Part shown: in pieces, positions 16,648 through 22,707 of the stretch
Layout: each line of letters opens with the position of its first letter
Numbering within the stretch: position 1 is the first letter of the stretch
From: Acidilobaceae archaeon UBA158
Lineage (GTDB): Archaea > Thermoproteota > Thermoprotei_A > Sulfolobales > Acidilobaceae
Direction: 5' to 3'
NCBI GenBank assembly: GCA_002506595.1
Contig: DAXV01000034.1
Coordinates: 1 to 22,707 of the forward strand
Length of the DNA stretch: 22,707 nt
Program-made: the position numbers and the translations under genes
Notes under the pieces: model-generated
Database searches by the model: none
The model's input: the letters and a program-made list of their open reading frames with translations, nothing else
Told to the model about the DNA's origin: nothing

Positions 16648-16680
16648 ATGAAACGCCAAACAAAAATGTTAAGCGTATAG
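16648..16680 (+). CDS. Candidate leader peptide of the aspartate kinase operon (10 aa)
   Basis: A short frame encodes MKRQTKMLSV and ends in TAG; an additional ATG directly before it (16645) is in frame. It has gaggtg at 16636-16641 with a 6-nt gap to the second ATG, the same layout as the shikimate leader at 6232. Four of the 9 codons after Met are Lys, Thr, Lys and Met, end products of the aspartate pathway begun by the next two genes. The stop is followed by 75 nt containing a T6 run and a small inverted repeat before aspartate kinase. I infer a regulatory leader. The peptide resembles no family I know. Confidence 0.6.
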   Translation: MKRQTKMLSV

Positions 16681-16755
16681 TAATTCCTTTATCTTATTTT
16701 AGATTGAGTTTTTTGTTAAAAGCAGTTATAGATCTTTTAAAATCGGGGTGTTCTC
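16681..16755 (+). promoter_or_regulatory. Leader region with possible attenuator elements
   Basis: After the leader stop, cctttatct (16686-16694) can pair with agataagagg (16630-16639, one bulge), masking the leader SD. A T6 run follows at 16709-16714, a signal that can end transcription in archaea. Next comes a 7-bp inverted repeat, ttaaaag (16716-16722) with cttttaa (16734-16740), just before the aspartate kinase SD ggggtg (16745-16750). The pairings were found by eye; no folding energy was calculated. Whether they compete in vivo is unknown. Confidence 0.4.
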
Positions 16756-17847
16756 ATGAAATATGATGTTTTTAAAATAGGAGGATCTATTTTAACTTCT
16801 GCAAAATCATATATTGATGTTGCATTATATATCAAAAAAATATCAGAAAAAAAGAAATTAATAATTGTCGTTTCCGCATCTAAAGGAATGACCGATCTTT
16901 TAATAGAATTTTACGATAAAAATAATAAAAATGCGTTAAATGAATTCATTGAAAGGTATCAAAATATTGTTTCTTATTTTAATATTCCAAGCCTTCAAGA
17001 TGATTTTAATAAACTAATAAATGAACTGTTAATTATATCTAAAAATGCAGAAAATTATGATATAAAAATTAGAGACAAAGTTTTGTCTTTCGGAGAAAAA
17101 ATAAGCAAATTAATTTTGTATCATTCCCTTAAAATTAATGATTTAAATGCAAATCCATTAAATGCTGATGAAATAATTATTACTGATAATAGATATGGCG
17201 ATGCATTTATCGATATTAGTAAAACAATGAATAATTTAAAAAACTTAAATAAAGATATTTATTTAATAGAAGGATTTATAGGAAAATCATATGAAAATAA
17301 CGTAACAACTCTAGGTAGAGGTGGTTCAGATTATACTGCTTCAGCATTATCATATATACTCAAATCTGATAATCTCTTTTTGATAACTGATGTCAAAGGC
17401 ATCTATTCTAGCGATCCAAGAATTGTAAAAAATGTAAAAATAGTTAAAAAACTGGATTTCGAGGAAGCGATAGAAGCTTCTATATATAACGTAAAAGGTA
17501 TAAATTATAAGACATTTTATCCATTAATTAATAGTAATGTCAATGTTTATATAGGCAAATTAGGTGATTTCAATACATTAGTAAACAATAGTCCAAATTA
17601 TAATGAAAAAGTTAAAATATTTGGATTTAAAAATGATAATGAAAACAAAACAATAGGATTGATTGGAAAAGGCATGAATAAGGATTTTATAATTAAGGGT
17701 GTTTATAAGTTATTTAATGGCAATTATAAAGATATTATAATTAATAGAAATGGAGAAAGACCTTCTATTTATATTAAAGTTAAAACTAATGATATTCAAA
17801 ACTTCGTCAATTCACTTCATGATGAATTAATAGGTGATAATATATGA
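16756..17847 (+). CDS. lysC: Aspartate kinase with reduced regulatory region
   Basis: This enzyme phosphorylates aspartate, the entry step to Lys, Thr, Met and Ile. The kinase domain shows K7 and GGS (9-11), SFGE (111-114), LGRGGSDYTA (186-195) and TDVKGIYSSDPR (211-222). At 363 residues it is about 100 shorter than typical archaeal enzymes. The C-terminus seems to hold only one ACT-like unit (about 297-358, with IGLIGKGM and a closing SLHDEL), and the first ACT domain is reduced to a short VKIFGF strand. Allosteric control may thus be weak or different. The ATG has a ggggtg SD 5 nt upstream; the gene overlaps asd as ATGA. Another amino-acid kinase is unlikely given asd. Confidence 0.92.
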   Translation: MKYDVFKIGGSILTSAKSYIDVALYIKKISEKKKLIIVVSASKGMTDLLIEFYDKNNKNALNEFIERYQNIVSYFNIPSLQDDFNKLINELLIISKNAENYDIKIRDKVLSFGEKISKLILYHSLKINDLNANPLNADEIIITDNRYGDAFIDISKTMNNLKNLNKDIYLIEGFIGKSYENNVTTLGRGGSDYTASALSYILKSDNLFLITDVKGIYSSDPRIVKNVKIVKKLDFEEAIEASIYNVKGINYKTFYPLINSNVNVYIGKLGDFNTLVNNSPNYNEKVKIFGFKNDNENKTIGLIGKGMNKDFIIKGVYKLFNGNYKDIIINRNGERPSIYIKVKTNDIQNFVNSLHDELIGDNI

Positions 17848-18908
17848 GATTTAATGTTATTGTCGTTGGTTCAACGGGTTTAGTAGGGCAAAGGCTTGTT
17901 TATATGTTGTCAAAACATCCATGGTTTAATTTAATAGGCATTACTGCATCAAGGGATAAAGCAAATAAAAAATATAAAGATGTTGTAAAATGGAGTCTTG
18001 ATAGCAAAATGCCTGAAAGTATAATGGAGATGGAAGTTTATGATACAAATTTAGATATAATAGATTCATTAAAACCTGATATTGTTTTTACAGCACTTCC
18101 GACAGAAGTATCTAAGGAATTTGATATACAATTAGTAAAGAAAGGTTACATCGTTGTTTCACATGCAAGCAACAATAGAATGGATAAAGAAGTACCATTA
18201 TTGAATCCTGAAGTAAATGCAGACCATATAAATATTTCAAAGCTTCAAGGAAACAAATGGAAGGGTAAATTATTTAAGGTACCCAATTGTGCAACTTCTA
18301 TTTTAACTTTGGTATTAAAACCAATTTATGATAACTTTGGTCTACGTCATGTGTTTGTCTCAACAATGCAGGCCCTCTCAGGTGCTGGAATTAATGGAGT
18401 ATCGTCTATGGCAATATTAGATAATATTATACCTTTTATTGAACATGAAGAAGAAAAAATTGAAAATGAAAGCCTAAAAATATTGGGGGAAGTAACAAGT
18501 GAAGGAATAAAATTGAATGAAAGCTTTTATGTATCTGCCTCAGTTCATAGAGTAAATGTATTAGAAGGTCATTTAGAAAGTGTTTATCTAAAAACAAATA
18601 AAGATGTAGATGTTGAGGATATTAAGAAAAGCTTAATTGAATTTAAAGAAAATAAAATAAAAAACTTAAGTTTACCGACCAAGCCGTTGCAGCCAATAAT
18701 TGTAAGAAATGAAAAAGATAGACCTCAACCTAGATTTGATAGAAATGAAGGAAATGGAATGAGCGTAGTTGTAGGAAGGGTTAGAAAGGATAGTAGAAAT
18801 TGGATTAAATTCAACGTTTTAGGCCACAATACAATAAGAGGCGCCGCAGGTAATGGAATTTTAATAGGCGAGCTTATTGCAAAAAATTATAATGATATTA
18901 TTCAATAA
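17844..18908 (+). CDS. asd: Aspartate-semialdehyde dehydrogenase
   Basis: This enzyme reduces aspartyl phosphate to aspartate semialdehyde with NADPH, directly after aspartate kinase. The 354 residues show the Rossmann GSTGLVGQ (9-16), SHASNNRMD, VPNCATSIL with nucleophile C149, LSGAGING, SVHRV with H235, and the C-terminal GHNTIRGAAGNGILIGEL. This is the archaeal/fungal-type enzyme. It overlaps lysC by 4 nt (ATGA) and its 3' end overlaps the convergent exonuclease gene by 11 nt. No homoserine dehydrogenase or lysine-branch gene follows. Confidence 0.96.
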   Translation: MRFNVIVVGSTGLVGQRLVYMLSKHPWFNLIGITASRDKANKKYKDVVKWSLDSKMPESIMEMEVYDTNLDIIDSLKPDIVFTALPTEVSKEFDIQLVKKGYIVVSHASNNRMDKEVPLLNPEVNADHINISKLQGNKWKGKLFKVPNCATSILTLVLKPIYDNFGLRHVFVSTMQALSGAGINGVSSMAILDNIIPFIEHEEEKIENESLKILGEVTSEGIKLNESFYVSASVHRVNVLEGHLESVYLKTNKDVDVEDIKKSLIEFKENKIKNLSLPTKPLQPIIVRNEKDRPQPRFDRNEGNGMSVVVGRVRKDSRNWIKFNVLGHNTIRGAAGNGILIGELIAKNYNDIIQ

Positions 18909-19635
18909 TAATATAAACCGGTGCATGATCGGAGCCCATAATTTTATCCATAATATCACAATCCTTTACCCTATTAACAATATCATTTGAAACAACGCAA
19001 TAATCTATTCTCCAACCTATATTTTTCTCCCTAGCATGAAATCTATACGTCCACCATGAATACCTATTAGGTTCCTTATGGAATATCCTGAAAGCGTCTA
19101 CATAACCTAAATCAAGAAAATGGGTCATCCAATCCCTTTCCTGTTGAGTAAATCCAGGATTATTTACATTATCTTTAGGCCTTGCTATATCAATTTCTTT
19201 ATGAGCAACATTAAAGTCTCCACAAATAATTTTTGGTTTTTTCAAATTGCTTAAGAATTTTTCCATTAAACTGTTAAAATTAAGCTTATATTCTAATCTT
19301 GTTAAGCCATGTTGGGCATTAGGGAAATAAGAATTAATAACATAAAAATCATCAAATTCTAGCGTTATTACTCTTCCTTCTGAATCAAATTCTTCATTTC
19401 CTATGCCATATAAAACGTCTTTTGGCTTTATTTTAGTCATAGTTAATGTGCCAGAATAGCCTTTCCTCTTAGCAGGATATATGTAAACTTCATATCCTAG
19501 ATTATTTAATTCATCTGGTATTGTATCAGCTTTTATTTCTTGAAACATTATTATGTCAAAATTAAATATCTCATTTGGAAGGCCCTTTGATAATAGGCTT
19601 CTTAAACCGTTAACATTCCATGTTAAAATTTTCAT
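18898..19635 (-). CDS. xth: Exodeoxyribonuclease III / AP endonuclease
   Basis: This Mg-dependent nuclease acts in base-excision repair, cutting at abasic sites and trimming 3' ends. The endonuclease/exonuclease/phosphatase fold is clear: WNVNGLRS (N7), FQEIKA (E33), SYFPNAQ (Y103 region), CGDFNVAHKEIDIARP (D140, N142), WRIDYCVVS and GSDHAP (D236, H237). The 245 residues match the minimal ExoIII length with no extra domain. The ATG follows aggtga, with a TATA-like tatatatttaaa about 35 nt upstream. It is unrelated in function to its neighbours. Confidence 0.95.
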   Translation of the reverse strand: MKILTWNVNGLRSLLSKGLPNEIFNFDIIMFQEIKADTIPDELNNLGYEVYIYPAKRKGYSGTLTMTKIKPKDVLYGIGNEEFDSEGRVITLEFDDFYVINSYFPNAQHGLTRLEYKLNFNSLMEKFLSNLKKPKIICGDFNVAHKEIDIARPKDNVNNPGFTQQERDWMTHFLDLGYVDAFRIFHKEPNRYSWWTYRFHAREKNIGWRIDYCVVSNDIVNRVKDCDIMDKIMGSDHAPVYIIIE

Positions 19636-19700
19636 TTAATCACCTATTTTTTGAATCATTTTTTAAATATATAAGTTTTAACTAAAAGAAAACAAAAAGT

Positions 19701-19718
19701 TTATTGAACGTTCAATAA
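19701..19718. promoter_or_regulatory. 18-bp perfect palindrome upstream of the permease gene
   Basis: The bases TTATTGAACGTTCAATAA form a perfect inverted repeat. Outer arms aaaaagtt and aacttttt extend the symmetry with a 3-nt offset on one side. It lies about 40 nt before the permease ATG and overlaps a plausible TATA element (tttattg), the usual position of an archaeal repressor or Lrp-type operator. The binding protein is unknown. Divergent xth starts 66 nt to the left. Confidence 0.6.
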
Positions 19719-19758
19719 AGAACTTTTTCTTAAGAATACTTAATAAAACGGGGATAAT

Positions 19759-21129
19759 ATGGAAAAGGAAAACAAATTGCAAAAGAATTCAGTAAGCATC
19801 ATAGGAGATTTCTTTAATTCATTGGCTGGACAAGCCCCAACTTATAGTATAGCTGGAGGCACAGCTTTGATATTAAGCACAACTTATGCATCATCGCCTT
19901 TAGCAATGCTAATTACATTAATAGGGGTCTTAACAATTGTTTATTCAGTGTTTATATTATCTAAGAGATTTTCTCATTCAGCGAGTTTTTACTATTATGT
20001 ATCAAATGTTCTAGGTATTCCTACAGGTTATTTTAATGGTATTGTTTATACAATATTTTACAGTATAATAGGGATAGGATCAGTAGCAATTGCCTTTGGT
20101 TATTTGGGTTATGAAGGTATATACGCATCAACTGGAATAAAAATAAATCCATTAATTTTAATTGTTATACCTATAATTATTGCATTTATAATTGCATATT
20201 TTGGAATAAAGCCTAGTGTTAAATCAGAGGTTTTCGTTTCGATAATCGAAATAGGTATTTTGTTATTATTTGTAGGATTTTCTTTTATATATAATAAACA
20301 AAATTTATCATTAGCACCATTTACATTAAAAGGTACATTCGCTACTTCTTTTAGAGGTGAATTAGCTGCAATTTCTGGAGGTTTAATTTTTGCAATAACA
20401 TATTTTATGGGATTTGAGGTTTCAACTCAATTAGGAGAAGAATCCAAGGATCCAAATAAGGCAATACCTATTAGCACATTATTATCAACAATTATAATGG
20501 GAATTCTTTATATTTTAGTCACATATGCCATCATATTAAATGTTGGAGTTAACTACAATGCCATCAATTCATTTGTATCTCAAGCTCAGGGAGCTGGATT
20601 AAATCCAGTCTATATTTTAATGAAGAAATATTTAGGGAATCCAGGATTGATAATATTTTCTATCTTAACCTTATTTAGCGTATTTGCTTGCTATTTAGCA
20701 ACATTAAATGCAACAGCAAGAATGATTTATGGAATGAGCAAGGAAAATCTCTTACATAAAAAATTTGAAGAAGTAAACAAATATAAAAGCCCTAAAAATG
20801 CATTATTTTTAAGCACTCTATTATCTTCTGTTACCATTGTAATATTTTATTTAATTAGTTTAGACTCAGGAAGTTTAATTAATCAAACATATAATGCAAT
20901 GGAAACTGCTTATGCTATTGATTCTTTATATTACGTTATTTCATTAGCATTACTTTCTGTATCAGCTTTTGTCCTTACTAAAATAAAAGGAAAGATAATA
21001 AGCATTATTGGTTTAGTTATTTTAATGATAACATTTTATTATTCAATAGTTAACATATACTATTTAATAGCAATTATTTTAACTGCTGCATTAATAATAT
21101 TCAGCTATCTCATTATTAAAAGGAAATAA
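19759..21129 (+). CDS. APC-family amino-acid permease
   Basis: This is an integral membrane transporter of 456 residues with about 12 hydrophobic helices. The N-terminus carries an unwound-helix motif, TYSIAGGTALIL (28-39), corresponding to the substrate-binding first helix of APC proteins. The middle has the GFEVSTQLGEESKDPNKAIP block, characteristic of APC permeases (E-x-x-D-P-x-x-x-I-P). The substrate is probably an amino acid or amine, not assignable further. The start ATG has ggggat upstream. It is followed 157 nt later by an amidohydrolase in the same direction; a common role in uptake and breakdown of an amino-acid derivative is possible but not shown. Confidence 0.9.
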   Translation: MEKENKLQKNSVSIIGDFFNSLAGQAPTYSIAGGTALILSTTYASSPLAMLITLIGVLTIVYSVFILSKRFSHSASFYYYVSNVLGIPTGYFNGIVYTIFYSIIGIGSVAIAFGYLGYEGIYASTGIKINPLILIVIPIIIAFIIAYFGIKPSVKSEVFVSIIEIGILLLFVGFSFIYNKQNLSLAPFTLKGTFATSFRGELAAISGGLIFAITYFMGFEVSTQLGEESKDPNKAIPISTLLSTIIMGILYILVTYAIILNVGVNYNAINSFVSQAQGAGLNPVYILMKKYLGNPGLIIFSILTLFSVFACYLATLNATARMIYGMSKENLLHKKFEEVNKYKSPKNALFLSTLLSSVTIVIFYLISLDSGSLINQTYNAMETAYAIDSLYYVISLALLSVSAFVLTKIKGKIISIIGLVILMITFYYSIVNIYYLIAIILTAALIIFSYLIIKRK

Positions 21130-21144
21130 AAGTTAAATAATTAA

Positions 21145-21149
21145 TTTTT
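21145..21149 (+). terminator. Possible T-tract terminator after the permease
   Basis: A T5 run in an A/T-rich stretch 16 nt after the permease stop, with no stem. Archaeal termination needs only a T tract, but such runs are frequent in this genome, so this is weak. Confidence 0.25.
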
Positions 21150-21222
21150 ATTCAAAACTTGACAAAAAGAAAAGGTAAAGTTAATATCTTTATGAAAGAT
21201 CATTTAATCAATTAATATAATT

Positions 21223-21239
21223 AATCATAATTTATGATT
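21223..21239. promoter_or_regulatory. 17-bp inverted repeat upstream of the amidohydrolase gene
   Basis: AATCATAA and TTATGATT flank a single T, forming a perfect inverted repeat about 60-80 nt before the amidohydrolase start. A direct repeat ttaatca occurs at 21204-21210 and 21221-21227. The repeat overlaps possible TATA sequences. High A+T content makes chance symmetry more likely than for the palindrome at 19701. Confidence 0.4.
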
Positions 21240-21301
21240 TGATAACATTAGAAGATAAAGATATAAGGAAAATAATATGAATATAAATGGGAGGGATAAA
21301 A

Positions 21302-22555
21302 TTGGGAAAATTAGCTTTGACTAATTGTGTAGTTTTTGATTCAACAGGTAATCCACCTTATAGGGGAAGCATTTTAATAAATAATGGAATAATAGAAGAT
21401 ATTGGAAAATCAAACGAAATAAAAGTACCTGATGATTATAAAGAAATAGACTTAAATGGAAAGTTCGTAATGCCAGGATTGATAGATGCCCATATGCATT
21501 TAACTGGAAGTAGGAGTGGAAAAGTGGAAGAAGATTTAATTACTCCTATAGGTGTTTTCTTTGCTAGGGCTATAAAAGATCTTGAATCATTAATAAATGC
21601 CGGTTTTACAACAATTGTTGATGCTGGTAGTATAATAGCAATTCAATTAAGAGATGCAGTTAATGAAAAAACGATTGTTGGCCCGAGAATTGTTGGAGCA
21701 GGCCCAGTTTTATCTCAAACTTTCGGTCATGGTGATACTCATTATTTTCCCGTTGAATATGTTGATTATAGGACAAGCAAGAAATTAACACCATTTATGT
21801 CTTTAATTTGCGATGGAGAAGATGAGTGCAGAAAAGCAACAAGATATGCGTTTAGAGAAGGAGCTGATTTTATAAAGGTAATGGCCTCAGGAGGAGTTTT
21901 ATCTCAAAGAGATAGACCGGAATATAGACAATTTACATTAAACGAATTAAAAGCAATAGTTGATGAGGCAAATGCTGTTAATAAATGGGTTCATGCACAT
22001 GCTGAAGGTAAGATCGGAATAATAAATTCAGCTAAAGCAGGAATTAAGGTAATAGCGCATGGGGATATGATGGATGAAGAAGCTGCTAATGAAGTATTAA
22101 AAGCTGGAAGCATAGTTGTTCCAACATTTGCTATAGATTATGCACTATTGGATAAAGGGAATGAGCTAGGAGTGCCTGAATGGGGGATGAGAAAAATTAA
22201 AGAACTATATGAAATTCATGTTGAAAATGCTAGATTGGCATATAAAATGGGAATTAAATTAGCAACTGGAACAGATTTCTCCGGTGGAGTTGGGAAACAT
22301 GGAGATAATGCTGTTGAAATAAAGTTATTTGTTGATAAAATTGGTATGAAAAATGAAGAAGCATTAATTTCAGCAACAAAAATTGCATCAATTGCAGCTG
22401 GAATGGAAAATCGTATTGGCACACTAGAGAAAGGAAAAATTGCAGATTTGATAGCAATTAATGGGAATCCATTAGATGATATCAATGTAATTACAAACAA
22501 GGATAATATATTGTTAGTTATGAAAGAAGGAGAAATTTACAAAAATAAACTATAA
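21302..22555 (+). CDS. Metal-dependent amidohydrolase (imidazolonepropionase/prolidase-like)
   Basis: This amidohydrolase-superfamily enzyme probably cleaves an amide, a cyclic imide or a small peptide. From the TTG start the metal site is H64-x-H66 in DAHMHLTG, a probable carboxylated K192 in DFIKVMASGG, H233 in WVHAHAEG, H253 in VIAHGD and D325 in TGTDFSGG. The C-terminal GTLEKGKIADLIAINGNPL closes the beta-sandwich typical of the family. The 417 residues are normal length and the protein is cytosolic. I prefer TTG 21302, because ggaggg lies 6 nt before it; ATG 21287 overlaps that SD. COG1228-type enzymes include Xaa-Pro and Xaa-Arg dipeptidases, so the substrate is open. Confidence 0.88.
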   Translation: MGKLALTNCVVFDSTGNPPYRGSILINNGIIEDIGKSNEIKVPDDYKEIDLNGKFVMPGLIDAHMHLTGSRSGKVEEDLITPIGVFFARAIKDLESLINAGFTTIVDAGSIIAIQLRDAVNEKTIVGPRIVGAGPVLSQTFGHGDTHYFPVEYVDYRTSKKLTPFMSLICDGEDECRKATRYAFREGADFIKVMASGGVLSQRDRPEYRQFTLNELKAIVDEANAVNKWVHAHAEGKIGIINSAKAGIKVIAHGDMMDEEAANEVLKAGSIVVPTFAIDYALLDKGNELGVPEWGMRKIKELYEIHVENARLAYKMGIKLATGTDFSGGVGKHGDNAVEIKLFVDKIGMKNEEALISATKIASIAAGMENRIGTLEKGKIADLIAINGNPLDDINVITNKDNILLVMKEGEIYKNKL

Positions 22556-22707
22556 TTTTTGTTGTTCATATCAAAAATACATATAATTATTTCTAATTAT
22601 TTATTTAAAATAGTGTTTCATTTAAATTTTAATTTCTCAAAGATAAATTAAAAATTGATATTATAATGGACTTTAAAATAACGTGCAAAATAATATAATT
22701 TTTAAAA
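22556..22707. other. Intergenic A/T-rich end of window
   Basis: No gene is visible in these 152 bases. A T5 run directly after the stop (near 22557-22561) could end transcription, and tttatttaaaatag (22600-22613) resembles a TATA element for an unseen gene. Confidence 0.3.

Noticed and set aside
16640..16680. C/D-box guide RNA suggested by atgatga after the leader SD
   Set aside because: No convincing D box (ctga) or C'/D' pair follows, the matching shikimate leader has a degraded C box (ttgatgg), and the translation reading explains SD spacing and stop codons better.
1..22707. Mobile elements, CRISPR arrays, defence systems or tRNA genes
   Set aside because: No repeats with spacers, transposase-like proteins, terminal inverted repeats or tRNA-like cloverleaf segments were seen on either strand; the content is core metabolism.

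Overview
The window looks like a chromosomal segment of a low-GC, thermophilic Thermoproteota (crenarchaeal) archaeon, most plausibly an Acidilobales/Caldisphaera-type organism. This is inferred from the strongly A+T-rich, Ile/Lys/Asn-rich coding, TATA boxes of the form tttaaata, Shine-Dalgarno (SD) sites of the gaggtg type, a TrpB2-type tryptophan synthase beta chain, a split transketolase, a GHMP-type shikimate kinase and type I-beta DAHP synthase. No database search was possible. Genes are packed with 4-14 nt overlaps and no intergenic stretch exceeds 300 bases. No tRNA, rRNA, CRISPR, transposon or integration site was seen.

Layout. (1) 7-6084, minus strand: a complete tryptophan operon in the order trpB2-A-D-F-E-G-C. 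(2) 6085-6299: a divergent promoter region; the trp and shikimate promoters share an identical 13-nt core. (3) 6300-14204, plus strand: split transketolase (which makes erythrose-4-phosphate), DAHP synthase, then aroB, aroE, aroC, aroK (GHMP type), aroA and aroD, i.e. every step to chorismate, followed by an MFS transporter (14247-15368). (4) A convergent alkaline-phosphatase-superfamily phosphodiesterase (15361-16506, minus). (5) Aspartate kinase and aspartate-semialdehyde dehydrogenase (16756-18908, plus), the entry to Lys/Thr/Met/Ile synthesis. (6) Exonuclease III (18898-19635, minus). (7) An APC amino-acid permease and a metal-dependent amidohydrolase (19759-22555, plus), each preceded by a palindrome close to its likely promoter.

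Most interesting signal. The three amino-acid biosynthetic operons each have a very short open frame right after the promoter, with its own SD exactly 6 nt upstream. The encoded peptides are MEYQWGEGMMPSQY (shikimate), MKRQTKMLSV (aspartate kinase) and MRQW (trp, GTG start). They share a layout of SD, 6 nt, start, Arg or Tyr, Gln (CAA), and then a codon for an end product of the downstream pathway (Trp, Thr, Trp). The first two leaders match at 20 of 24 nucleotides although the genes they precede are unrelated. This suggests a shared leader-peptide or leader-RNA control system for amino-acid biosynthesis, which I do not recognise from described archaeal regulation. DAHP synthase and aspartate kinase lack their usual extra regulatory domains, which fits control at the leader.

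A second notable signal is aroC. Its conserved N-terminus (containing the GESHG motif) can only be reached from an ATC codon with a well-placed SD. The first ATG in frame would remove the catalytic histidine.
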